NCBI GenBank assembly: GCA_016647705.1
Contig: CM028339.1
Location: forward strand, 21,316,803-21,380,802
Reading direction: 5' to 3'
DNA: 64,000 bases
From: Eucommia ulmoides
Lineage: Eukaryota; Streptophyta; Magnoliopsida; Garryales; Eucommiaceae
Every line of letters starts with the position of its first letter. The stretch's first letter is position 1. Below are positions 23,045-34,704 of the stretch, piece after piece. The notes under the pieces are model-generated. The model did no database searches, was not told where the DNA came from, and was given only the letters and a program-made list of their open reading frames with translations. The translations under genes and the position numbers were made by a program.

Positions 23045-23525
23045 TGATATTCTTTTCCTGCCTGAATGGCCGAAGATCCTAATAATCTTTCCATTTCCAA
23101 ATGGTCGAAGATCTTAATATTTTTTCTGTACCTGAGTGGTTAGAAATTCGAATATTATTTATTTTCCTGAGTAGTTTGAGATCCTAAATTCTTTCCCTGC
23201 ACAAAAGGTCGGAGATCTTAATATTCTTTTCCTACCCGAGAGAGACCGAAGATCTTAATATTATTTTCTTCTCTAAATGGCCAGAGCTCCTGATATTTTT
23301 CTATGCTCAAATTGTCTTAGATCATAATATTCTTCCTTTGCGCAAATACCCAGATATCCTGATATTTTTTCTCTACCCAAATAGTCAGAGATCGTAATAT
23401 TTTTTCAATGCCCGAGATCCTAGTATTCTTTCCTATCCAAATGGTCGGAGGTCCTAATATTCTTTCCTTATCTGAATAGCCAGAGATCATAATATTCTTT
23501 TCTTATCCGAACGACAGAAGAAACC
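23045..23525. repeat. Tandem array 1, about 43-45-bp unit
   Basis: About ten imperfect copies of a unit like CCGAATGGCCGGAGATC followed by CTAATATTCTTTC. First of several arrays between 23.0 kb and the polypurine tract at 25.56 kb. Confidence 0.8.
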
Positions 23526-23854
23526 CATGTTCATTTTATTATTTCGTTACCCCGTGTTGTAGGAAACACCTATGTTCTAAAACCCTGCCATTGGATGGGG
23601 TACATTTCACCTTAGGATAGTATCGCGACTTTCCCTAGGGAATATATATTTTTTTACTTTATTTTCTATTGAATATTCAGAAATACTCGCACAACAAACT
23701 ATGTTTTGACCTGATTCCTGACCCTAGGTTCAGGAGACATAGGCATGTCACATGGGTTCGATCACAACTTAGTCAAAATTTGGTAATAATATTAAGTCGA
23801 GTTCAAGCTTAGTATGTTTTATTTTAAGCGTGTATACCTCAACCTTGGGCTGGG

Positions 23855-24090
23855 GCTCATTATATCTTGAATTTGATTTCTCCGGTGACATTTATTTCTC
23901 TTCATCCCCAGCCATAGCTAGGGCACATTTCATTCTATTTCTCTGTCCCCGGCCTTGGACTGGGGCATGGCATATTGTTTGATTTGGTTTTTCTCATGAA
24001 ATCTATTTTACCTTGTCCTTAGCCAAACGTCAGGGCATAATTAATTGTTGAATTTAGCTTTTCCGATAGAGATCCATTCCTATCCCATCT
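23855..24090. repeat. Tandem array 2, about 80-bp unit
   Basis: Three to four imperfect copies with the landmark CCCCAGCCTTGGACTGGGGC followed by a T-rich spacer. Additional single copies lie near 24715 and 24910. Confidence 0.65.
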
Positions 24091-24129
24091 GACCTTGAGC
24101 TAATCAATTCTACCCTAAACTTTATTTCT

Positions 24130-24430
24130 CCTGTTGTCCTATAAGTGGGACATGTTTTATTTCTCCTATCCGTATGTAGACGGGATGTGTTTTACTTTTC
24201 TTGTCCTCATATAGGTTGGATGTGTTGTACTTCTTCTATTCTCATATAGGTGGGATGTGTTTTATTTATCCTATCCTCATATAGGCGAGATGGATTTTAT
24301 TTCTCCTGTCCACATATAGGTAGGATGTGTTATTTATTTGTCTTGTACTCATAATAGGATAGATATGTGTTTTTTCTCTACTCCTCATAATAGGCAGGAC
24401 AATCTTGATGTCTCCTGATTTCACATAAGG
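24130..24430. repeat. Tandem array 3, about 43-bp unit
   Basis: About seven copies of TCCTATCCTCATATAGGC-GGGATGTGTTTTATTT with substitutions. Confidence 0.75.
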
Positions 24431-24929
24431 TCGGATAAGTTAGAACTGTATTGCAGTTGATTCTTGGCACAACCAGGATATATAGAAAACCCATGTGAAG
24501 CCAATCTAAACTTCAAAATATTAATGCTCGACATTCTTCGTACCTACACTGAGGTATATTTTCTCTAAAACTAGTCAATTCACCCTCCTAAGGGCTTTTA
24601 TTTCCTTTGCTCCCATATAGACAAAGATTGGTTCAAACTACGTTTGACCTGATCTTCGACAACATGTTGAAGTGCGTAGGAAACCTATTAAGGTACGGTC
24701 ATCTGACTGTAAGTACCCCAGCCATAGGTTGGGGCACATTTTACAGTCTTTACCATTTATGTATTAATTTCCTTCTTTCACTCCCATATGGGCGAGGAAT
24801 TGCTGGAACTACATTTTAACTTATCTTTAGGGTTTAGGGTACCTAGTCAACTAGGCAACCCCACAACGGTTTAGTTGTAGTTTTTTCAAACTTTAAATTC
24901 ACTGCAAAATTTTATCTTTAGCCAAGGCT

Positions 24930-25410
24930 TGGGGCATATTTATTTTTCAAGTTTTCACCTCTCCTCTCCAACTATGGACATGGAATGTTTGCAATGAGGG
25001 AAGTCATTTAGACTCTTTCTTACAAACTGGTATTTTATTTTTCTCCGTCTCCCTACTCCAGCCATGGACATGGGTTGTTCGTATTGAGGAAAGTTGCTGA
25101 GGCTCTTCCTAAAAAATTGCATATTTCATTTTTTGTCGCCCTACTTCATCCATAGACATGGGTTGTTCATATCGAAGAAAGTCTAAGACTCTCCCTAAAA
25201 ATTGCACATTTTATTTCTCTATCTCCTTGCTCCAACAAAGGACATTGGCTGTTCGCATCATGGAAAGTCACCAAGACTCTTCCTCACAATTTGTTTAATT
25301 ATTTTATTCTTGTCTCTCCTCTCCAACCACGAATAGGGGTTGTTCGCATCAAGGAAAGTTGTTGAGACTTCTCCTCAAATTACAATTTTCATTTTCCTCC
25401 CTTTCAAGTA
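24930..25410. repeat. Tandem array 4, about 92-bp unit
   Basis: Five imperfect copies marked by GACATGGGTTGTTCGCAT, AAGGAAAGTTG and GACTCTTCCT. It ends about 150 bp before the polypurine tract. Confidence 0.75.
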
Positions 25411-25553
25411 GCAGATTGTCTGGTGTTTCAGGGCCTATGTGCCCTGGCAACACCATTTTCATTTTCTTTCTATAAAAGACCAACCTAATCTGACCAAGTT
25501 TGGTAACTTATTTATTTGTCATCATATATTTGTCATCATGAGAAAACTTGTAT

Positions 25554-25570
25554 GATAAAGATGGGCCATC
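25554..25570 (+). promoter_or_regulatory. Polypurine tract before Tat/Ogre-like 3' LTR
   Basis: GATAAAGATGGGCCATC lies directly before the LTR start TGTAGATACTACATTTTGTCC. This is the expected plus-strand priming position and the typical sequence for this group. Confidence 0.6.
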
Positions 25571-27159
25571 TGTAGATACTACATTTTGTCCCGCCCAAAT
25601 TGGCATTTTTAAAAAGTTTTCTAGTCCACATTGAAATTTTGAAAAATGTTAAATCAATGTTTGAAGGGACAAATTTTGATTTCAAATTTCAATTTAACTT
25701 TTTATGTTTTTACTTTAAGAAAAAAAAAAAAAAAAAAGAACTCCCATTAGATTCTGAATGTTTTAGAAAATTTCGGGCTCAAAATTGAAATTTCTAAAAG
25801 TTATGTTTTGACCAAATTGATCAAATTTGAAGTGGTTATAAAAATTATATCACTTTATAAATGTTTAATTTTGGTTCCCAACTGACAATTTTAAGAAATT
25901 GTATACTTTGTACATATTTCATTTTGACCCCAAAAATTTACTCTTTTTTTTTTTTTTTTCCTACATTAACAATTAATTTCATTTTTAAAAAAAAAATTAA
26001 GAATCCCAATCTTATATTTGATGCTTTAATTATATGTTTTTCAATTTAATTTCTGAAAAATCCAAAAAATTATATTTTTATTAAACAAGGCCTATAGCAC
26101 AAAAATTTCTTTATGCACACAACCTTAGTCACTTTCCATACGTGAAAATACTTGAGGAGGTGGGTTTTGAAGGTAAAAAATGTTGTATCTTAAATACAAG
26201 GCTATTGTGTAAATTTTAGGCCATATGGCGACTGTCCATCTATAGGATAGTTGACAACCCTGCGTATATCCAGTGATACGCGTGCATCCTTGGATGCACA
26301 AGGTTGGGGTTGCTGATAAAAGGTAGCCCCCTCTTCTATTTTTCACACACACACACACACACTCTAATTCTCACATTCGTCGTCACTCCCAAGCCCTCTC
26401 TCGGCTCTTAAGAAGATTTCCACCATTCCCCTATCCAAAAAAAAATCTAAGAAATAGAATAAATTAAAAGAAAAGAGAGTGAATAAAGAAACAGAAGAAG
26501 AAGGAAAAGGAGAGAAAGGGAAGATGAGTTTCTTCCCAAACTAAGGTAAGTCTCCCCTAACCTACTCTCCAAACACACTATTATTTTTCTAAACTGCTCA
26601 AAAGAACCGACTTAAAAATAGAAAAAGCATAAGAGGATGCTCCTTGAAATATAAAATAATAATAATAATTACTTTTCTCGCATTTACTTTCTAGAATTTA
26701 TGTTTTCCACATTTACTTTTCCAGATTTGCACCTTTCTGCGTTTTTATTTTCAGTTATTTACTTTTCGGTTATGTACCTTTCTGCGCTATTTCCTTTAAC
26801 GCAATTTACTTTTCTTTTTTGCGTTTTTTCACGCTTTAAATTTTGGCATTTATTCTTCAATTCTGCCTTTTTTTGTGCTTTTACTTTACTTGAATTTACT
26901 TTTTCAGTTCTTCGCCTTTTCGCGCTTTAAATTTCTTACAATTTTAGTTTACGCATTTTACTTACCATTTTTCATATAAAAATAGAAAAATGTCTTAACT
27001 AAAAAGATGATAACGGAGAGTCTCGCATATCCAATTTTATAATTTTCAACTTGTATGAAACTTAAAATGGCAGGTTGAGAGAGACATTTACCCAAACCTT
27101 TTTTTTTTTTAGGTTAAATTATCAAACAAAAATATAATATTTTATTTCTCATCAAAACT

Positions 27160-27800
27160 GTTTTTTCCGAAGGATTTCTACATGACAAGGATTCTCAAAA
27201 TGTTTTTACTTTAACTTAAGGAATTTATTCATATTATTTTTTTTGTAATTTTTTTTAATTTTATTTTATTTATTTTTTTCCTAGAGAATGTTTTTCATAA
27301 GAAGGATCCTCAAAATATTTTTTACTTTAATGTAATGAATTTTTTCATAATAAGTTTTTCCTAAAAAACATATTTTTTTTACTTTCTGGAGGATTTCTTC
27401 ACAACAAGGATCCTTAAAATGTTTTTTTTTTTTTTTTACTTTAACTTATGGATTTCTTCGTAATAAGTTTTTCTAAAAATGTTGCTTTCCTAGAGAATTT
27501 CTTCATAATAAGGGTGTTCAAAATGCTTTGTCTTACTTTACCTAGGGAACTTCTTCACAATCCGGATTTCCAAAATTTCTTTCTTTACTTTGTTAAGAAA
27601 AAAAATTTAGATTTCTTCATAATAAGGCTAAAATAAAAAATGATTTTTCTATAACTGTTTTTAGAGGTTTTCTTCATAAATTGGGTCTTCAAAATGATTT
27701 ATTTTACTTTACCTAGGGAACTTCTTCATAATATAAATTTCCAAAATGTATTTATTTACTTTCTTAAAAAAAATAAAAATGAATTTCTTCATATTAAGGA
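27160..27800. repeat. Degenerate tandem repeat inside Tat/Ogre-like LTR
   Basis: Same TTTCTTCATAATAAGG/TCCTCAAAATG units as at 3270-3700. The array is cut at its right edge by the family B insertion, which landed in an AAGGA of one unit; the text TCCTAGATTTTT resumes after 30314. Confidence 0.7.
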
Positions 27801-29299
27801 TGTCACAACCCATCCCGGACACCCATCATCCCGGGGCTGGCGTGAGTACAACATGACATCACCAAAATTAAAATATAACCTAATAATAAATGACAATATG
27901 TACCCACTGTATAATACATACATCTATTATGGGGAGTACACCCGGCCCGAAGTTTTTCTAACTAAAAGTATTTATCCATGAACCTTCTTAGGTTCGCCTT
28001 TGACAGCTTCTCTTAATAGTCCACATGACTCCATCACATAGCTCTACCTAGTGCCAGTAGGGGACCGACTCCTAGCTGTTGTACCTGCGAGTGTACTGCC
28101 TTCTTAGTAAAACATTTTTTTCTAAAATATTAATACGTTCTAAATATTTCCACAATTTAGTATGGATCAAGCACAGGTATATATGCAATGAAAATAAAGC
28201 GATATAGATAAGTTTCAGCCAAATTCATCTAGTATAAAATTATACCAATCATCATAATAAATAATATCAAATCAACCCATATACGTAAGACACCACATCT
28301 CAAGCACCAATCTCAACACATACCCCCAACACACACACACTGGCCAGCCCTAGTGATCGTTTTAACCTCACGATCGGGAGTTGCAACAGTACCGTAACAT
28401 TCATAGGAATGCCTTCCTATGAAATATCCACACTCCTTTTTGGGGAAAAATATAATTCACACCCCTTACGGGGAGAAATATAATCCACATCCCTTACGAG
28501 GACAAATATAATCCACACCCCTTACGGGGAGAACAACCATGGTATCATCAAAACAAATACAGCCTCATCGAAACACAACTCAATAAATATTATCTACTCA
28601 ACATTGTCAAATCACCACACCTACCACATTTCTACAAAAACCCGCTTTTAAATTCAAAAGTCATATTTCGCACCTTCTTTTAAAGAAACGTTCGATTTTA
28701 TCAAAATCATTTTTCCATCCTTTATTTTTAGAGAACCAGGCATTTTTCAGAAACTAGGTGTTTCTTATTCTCTTTTTAAAACTACCATCTAATTTCACCA
28801 AATCTAGCGGAAATTCATTTTTGACTTCTTTTTGAAATCTATCGAAGTCCAGTTACTAATTCATTTAAATCCTGCTTGATCCATATCATTCATAAATCCA
28901 TACAATTTAGGTAATCACAATTTTCATCTCATATATATATAGAAAATAGTTTGGTAAGAAGACAGTACACTCACCTCGATATCCATTTTGCGACACTGAC
29001 ACCGACCGCACTCTGGATGCCAGTGCCTGCGAACCTAATAGTGGTAGAGTCTAAATTAATATCTAAAGCATCCTAATCATGCAATGCAAATCCTATATTC
29101 CGAATTGTTACTAATTTTATGTACCACGTAATTAAAATTAATTAATCGTCACGAAATTATTATGATTTTTGGATTTGTAACACTAACTAAAATTTAATTT
29201 AACGAGAATTAATAATCGATTGAAGTTTCACCTGTTTCCGAAACGTTTGGCGACTATGAGATGAGTTTTGGATTTCCCTAGGGTGGTTTCTACAATTTC

Positions 29300-29331
<32 letters not shown>

Positions 29332-29459
29332 CACCCCGGTTGCGCCTTCTGTTTCTATTTTGCTGCTCAGCCGTCGACGAAGGCTCCCTCACCGCCGATC
29401 ACCTGCTCCCACCGCCAGACCAGACAACCGACTCTCACACAACCATCCAACCGAAAGGT

Positions 29460-29498
<39 letters not shown>

Positions 29499-30309
29499 CC
29501 GACGCCAACACACATACCCACTAATCTCTCTCTCTCTCTCTCTACGCTCCGTTCCGGTGACAACTCCGGCAACATCCTATACCGCCATGCACACACCACA
29601 CGACCGACACACCCACCACGGGAGGAACACACCCACACCGTCAACACTAAAGAACACCCACATGCAGACGCCGACCATCTCGACGCAGCAACCCATGAAA
29701 TCGACGACGTCCACCGGCCGACGACACCCTCTCTCTACTCTCCCTCTGAAATTTAACGACAGCACACACTCATACGAAGAACCTGAACACCTACCCACGC
29801 TGCATTTCTATTTCCTATTTTGAGTTTTTGTCGCCGGCACGCTTTCTCTCTCTAACTTACCGCCGGCGACGAACGCCGGCTGTCCGACTTACTCTCTCTG
29901 TCTGTTTTTTTCTCTTTTTCATGCTTCTCGTTTCCTTCCTCTATAATGCATGTATCAAGTGGCTGAGGAGTTGTTCTACGAATGCCACATCTCCCACTTC
30001 CCAATTCTTCTCTTCCTCCGGCGGTTTCGGTGGCACACAATACATACGCATGGCTTTGTATATATATATATATATATTAAAATAATTTTTTTTGCTTAAT
30101 TACTCTTCCTCCCCCGTAATTCTTAAAATTATCTTTTTTAGTCCAATATCAATTTCTTTAAAAGCTCCAAAGAATTAAAATTCCACCCCTTTTAATTTTC
30201 AATTTAAAACGTTAAATGCTAATTTTGGATAAAATGTTTTTTAATTTTTTTTCCCCATTACTCTAAAACGCAACTAAAATGACGTACGCACTACGATTGG
30301 GGTCTTACA
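27801..30309 (-). mobile_element. Family B solo LTR with perfect target duplication
   Basis: Plus-strand ends are TGTCACAACC and GGGGTCTTACA; on the minus strand it begins TGTAAGACCCC and ends GGTTGTGACA. The 5-bp duplication AAGGA flanks it (27796-27800, 30310-30314). Length 2509 bp. It has a CA microsatellite (29463-29497), a CT run, and a GC-rich block near 29340-30030 whose long frames are low-complexity. There is no PBS, coding region or second LTR. The other copy is at 8836-10790. Confidence 0.85.
29463..29497. repeat. CA microsatellite
   Basis: About 17 CA units inside the family B LTR, followed by a CT run at about 29527-29543. Confidence 0.9.
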
Positions 30310-30355
30310 AAGGATCCTAGATTTTTATTTTTTTTAGCATTTTACTTCCCATTTA

Positions 30356-30357
<2 letters not shown>

Positions 30358-30392
<35 letters not shown>
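30358..30392. repeat. Poly-T tract
   Basis: Uninterrupted T run of about 35 bases in the Tat/Ogre-like LTR. Similar long A/T runs occur at 29307-29331 and 62795-62828. Confidence 0.9.
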
Positions 30393-31258
30393 CTTCATTT
30401 TTTCCATTTTATTTCACATGGATTTCTTGTATACATTTTGATATTTCTGTTTGCCAAAATAATCCAAATTAAAATCAAATTAAACCCTCCGGGGGCCGAA
30501 CTTGTTGATTCTATTCATAATCAATAGGTGGTCTAAAAGAGGGACATTTTATCTTTTGTTTCGTTTTATTTCTTTTAAAGTTTTCTTTCAAATAGAAAGT
30601 GAATAAATGGAATATCATTTTAACCAAACCAAAAATCTCTTAGACTTGTTTTTATTCATAAGATATTTTTAAGACAAAGGTATTGTCTCGGACGGGTGTC
30701 TTGGGGTGCCTAATATCTTCCCCCAAGCATAACCAACCCCCGAATCTTAGAATTCTCTAGATAGGCCACTATTGTTGAGTTAAATCATGGTTATTTCAAA
30801 GGTAAACATTTTCAGAAGTATTGGTAATCTAACACATCATTTGAAACAATGCTAGATGACAATTCCATTTTTTAAGAAAATTTACCCAAAATTGTTTTTA
30901 AAAATCAACACCTGAAAAAGTCCTAGAATCTGTTCTTCATAAAAAAAAATTAAAAAATAAACTTATCCAAAATAATTTCAAAACCAAAAAACGTGGAAAC
31001 AAAAAACAAAAGAGAAGAGCAGTTGCCCTGCTTCTCTGCCTTTTATTTATTTATTTATTTTTTTATTATTTTTTTTTATTCGGGGTGCATCACTACCCTG
31101 ATAACACCAAGAGATGGAATCAACCATGGTTCCATGTTAGTAAGAACTAGGAATTCCTGACCTACAACGATGGGATTTTACCAATTTCTAATTGGTGGAG
31201 GATTTCGAATATGCGTGATCCCACTTACTCTTTTTTCTTGGCATCTCTTTATTTTGGA

Positions 31259-32510
31259 TACTAGCCCAAAGTATTATCCAAGAGAGGGGTGAATTGTGTA
31301 GTTTAAATTATTAGATCTAACTGTTCGTGACCTATTCAAAATTTTCACCATCTTTTATCTTTCTTAGTTGAAATATTTCAATATACGCCCACACAAACAC
31401 AACCAAAAAGAGTAGGGATAGATAAATTGACACGCTGAATTTATATTAGTTTGACAAGTTACTCTTGCCTATATCTACTTCCCTATGCTCTCATAACGAA
31501 TTAAATCTACTAATTTTATATCATCTTCCCATGTGAAAATCAAACCCTTAAAGCCAGTTTGAGTAAATTCTCCTAATACTCAAACACACTCTCACTACTA
31601 CTTACACTTAAGTCCAATCTACAAGTCTCACAGATAAAAAAAAATAAAAAGAAAAAAGAAAAAAGAAAATCACTTAGAGATTCTAAAAACATTTATAAAA
31701 ATAAATTTCAATTCAAACCTGACTAAATATGATAGAAGTGAACATGGTAAACGTATATTCAAATTGTCAATTTTGTGTTAATTTATATAGTAAAAAAATT
31801 TGAGCACGTAGACAGGTAATCTAGATAAAATTAAATCATTTAACTCGATACCAATATAGAGATCAAATTTCAAAGCACAAGAGTTTAAACAAAAATTTAT
31901 AAATCTTCAATTGTTAATTTTCAAATAATACTCAAATCCAAATATTTTCAGTAAGTCTTGAGTATTTGAAAAACTTGAGATCTAATCATAGATAATCATA
32001 GATATAATTCAAGAAGATTAATATATGAAAACTCAAGTTTGAACATGATCTTAATAAGGATAAATCTAACTGGGATTAAAATATGTATATTAATAGAAAA
32101 TGAATTTCAACCAAAAAATAAAAATCAGCGCTATGACATAATGTTATATCAAAATTTGGCTATAAGCATATGATTTCAAGAAAATGATCACACATAATTG
32201 TTTTCTATTATTTTTCTCTCTTCTTATTATTTTTAAACGAATGACTGAGATATTCAATACTTTAATTTTCAGAATCTTCCAATAGTCACTAAAATCTATT
32301 TTTTTAAAATAAAATAAAATAAAGCCTTTTTACTGTAGACTTTGACCCCCAAATTTTAGCCCAAGAAAATTTGACTTTCACCAATGTATATGGACAATAA
32401 TTAGGTTTAGATACAATTCAAAGGTCAACAAATTGGACTTGAATTTCAATTGAGTCAAAATTTCATACTAAAAATTTACAAGATCAGAAAGAATAAGGAC
32501 TAAAATAGAA
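31259..32510 (-). repeat. Copia 3' LTR, truncated
   Basis: Collinear with 34705-35940, beginning TACTAGCCCAAAG and GAGGGGTGAATTG, through to AGAATAAGGACTAAAATAG. At about 32510 similarity to the LTR ends and a segment shared with 53.69-54.5 kb begins. Read as the 3' LTR of the minus-strand Copia element whose 5' LTR is at 34705. Confidence 0.65.
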
Positions 32511-33500
32511 AACCAATAAAGTCTCCTCAACGGGTCTAAAACTTTTCCCTTTCCCCCTTGTTAATCTATCACGAGATCTTTTTCTACTAACGTGTTTTGT
32601 AACTATTTTTAAAACTAGATGGAAAGAGGAAACTAGAAATGAATAACACAAACAAGATCTAGACATCAACCCCAATAATATAAGAAAGAAACTTTATAAA
32701 TCTGAAAGAAACTATCAATATAAGAACAAAAATTTCAAAATCTTACCAAACGAGATTGAAGCAAGAGAGAATGATAAGCTTGTTCAATCAATGGGTTCTT
32801 TGCACCTTCTAAACCAATAGAGAGTGACACTTAAACCAAAATTTCAATTTATCATTTGATTGTTGAGGGAAATGAAGATCTTTTAAGAGAGAGTTGAAGA
32901 GTTTAGGAGAATGTATTCGTATAACCTATGGAATGAATCTATAGATGAAGAAAATAGGGTCAAATCCAAAGTGTTTCCATAAGTCGGCCAACTGTTTGGA
33001 TCAATCAATCGAATGTTCAAGCTAGTAAGGTCGTTCTCCGAGCTTATACAATATTTCAGTTGACTAGATCATCCATCCAATTAACCGTTCAGTCCAAAGT
33101 CTTTTCTTCTTAGATTAATGTTTATTCAGTTGACTGTATTAATCATTCTGTCGATCGAATAAGGAAAAGGCACCTTTTTACTGATTTTGACATACCGGTT
33201 AACCAATTCATGTGTTGACCATTTTCAGATGATTCGTTGATTTTTATGGAGTTTTTGTTAAAAAATAGTTTCTCATCATATTTTAACTTAAATGATAAAA
33301 TATTTAAATAAAATACAAAATACTAAGCTCCTAGGTGTCAAAAACCATTTGACAAGAAAACTCATATAAGGTCCTATAAACATAACAAGAAAGTAAATTA
33401 GTATGTTTCGGATAAAGTTAATGTCATAACTAATTAGAGTAAGAAACATATGACTCTTTAATGAATTTAAATTTTTGAATAAGGAAAGATATGATGTACC
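32511..33500 (-). other. Noncoding segment shared with 53.69-54.7 kb
   Basis: Nearly collinear with 53690-54700, including GGGTCTAGAACTTTTC-type text at its left and a GTTGACTG motif cluster (32980-33250). No coding frame is evident. It lies between a gag remnant and a truncated LTR, so it is internal sequence of this Copia family or a remnant of another LTR. Confidence 0.5.
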
Positions 33501-33559
33501 TTCGCAGTAGTTTACCAATACTTTACTTTTTGTTTTATACATTTTCTCGTCTGCTGTGT

Positions 33560-34660
33560 TAGATTCTTTTGGCACTTTCGCAATATATCTTCTGAAGTTT
33601 CTATTATCCTTATGATGATTATGATTCGATCTTTATCTTGTCTGTCTTGCATATGGAAAGGTTGATAATATCATTATTTTTAATCTATATTAAACATTTA
33701 TCTATAGTAGAATCACAAGTAAACAACTTAGGTCGTCATATTAGTTTGGATACTTTTTTTTTTTTTTTTATTAGTATGAGGGAGTTTTAAATAGGAGAAC
33801 CATATTTTCATGTAATCATATAGACTACATTAGTAGCATCTAACACTCTTGTTTTTTTTTTTTTTTTGTTTTTTTCTAAAGTTTTACGAACATGTGCATA
33901 TGAAAAATGATGATTGTAAGGGTCTGCAAACTTAGGTTTATCTACATGTGCTCGAGATTGATAATAAGATGAAGAAGTAAACTTCGAATTATACGATTGG
34001 TTAAACAAATAATGAGAATGAGATCCTTTAAGTTTTTCAATTATTCCTTTAAGTTCAAGATTTGTTTTATCAAGAGTAAGCTCAAAAAATCCAAGATTGA
34101 CTTTAAGACCAAATTTTTTAATATTTACGAGTTCAAATTATATTTTTAGAATTTTGTAACAATTTTAAATAAAATTCATTTTCAAACGTGCTCTGTCGAG
34201 ATCACATTTATAATTCTTGAATTCAATATCTAAAACTTCAATTTCTTTCTCAAGAATTCTTAAAGATTCTCAAAAAATTCCAACATCGTTTTTATACAAT
34301 TATTTACTTCTTTAGGATTTTCAATTTTATTAATCAAATTATTAATCTCAAGAAGTGCATTTGAAAATTCTTCTACAAAATTTTGTTCTAAACCAATGTT
34401 TTAGCTAGATAACACAACATCAAATTTTTTATTTTAAGGAAAGGAATTTTTTTGATTAAGTTCGAAATTTTATTCAGCAAAGAAATTTGCAAAAATAGTA
34501 AATTTTTGAATAGTTTTATAAGAAACTTTTTCACCATTATCAATATCACTGATAGTTTTGGAACACAAGTTATTAGACAAATTGGGCTATCAGGAGGGAC
34601 ATAGTTATTAGCAGATATACACAAAAGATTGTCTAGGATTGTGTGTGCCACTTGATTAAT
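33560..34660 (-). pseudogene. gag: Copia gag remnant (minus strand)
   Basis: Minus-strand frames carry the N-terminal text MAHTILDNLLCISANN (from 34651), a Lys/Asn-rich coiled-coil-like middle with stops and frameshifts, and the Ser/Tyr/His-rich segment SSSYYQSRAHVDKPKFADP (33900-33990) that in these proteins precedes the zinc knuckle. The same order is seen at 54.72-55.85 kb and, on the plus strand, at 0.77-2.19 kb. The knuckle itself is not intact here, and no pol sequence remains. The LTR and primer site immediately upstream (34690-36789) fix the orientation. Certainly inactive. Confidence 0.65.
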
Positions 34661-34689
34661 TAGTTGGGTTAAACCAATTAAGTTAGTTT

Positions 34690-34704
34690 ACCTTAGGTAC
34701 CAAT
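34690..34704 (-). promoter_or_regulatory. Primer-binding site of minus-strand Copia
   Basis: On the minus strand, TTGGTACCTAAGG directly follows the LTR end GGGCCAACA. It is a degenerate form of the initiator-tRNA-Met site TGGTATCAGAGC. Confidence 0.5.

Larger units (their letters stand above)
25571..31092 (+). mobile_element. Tat/Ogre-like 3' LTR (3.0 kb) split by a family B solo LTR
   Basis: Starts TGTAGATACTACATTTTG after a polypurine tract and ends near GGGGTGCATCA. Without 27801-30309 and one AAGGA copy it is about 3.0 kb, the same as the copy at 60.63-63.69 kb. A TATA-like TGATAAAAGG (about 26313-26322) is followed some 220 bp later by AGGTAAGTC (26544-26552), also placed downstream of a TATA box in the other copy. 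The right half is collinear with 3180-4398. No primer site follows, which fits a 3' LTR. Together with 4401 and 12834 it may close a single element starting near 2.2 kb. Confidence 0.65.

Noticed and set aside
23045-25410. CRISPR-like direct repeats
   Set aside because: The units are contiguous degenerate tandem repeats without unique spacers, in an obviously eukaryotic, retroelement context.
26700-26930. A hydrophobic 76-codon frame
   Set aside because: T-rich degenerate repeat of ATTTACTTTTC-GCGCTTT units in the Tat/Ogre-like LTR; Phe/Leu content follows from base composition.
29268-30085. Frames of 162, 88 and 85 codons
   Set aside because: Low-complexity reading of poly-T, CA and CT runs in the second family B LTR; the phases differ from those at 9.1-9.9 kb, so no shared protein.
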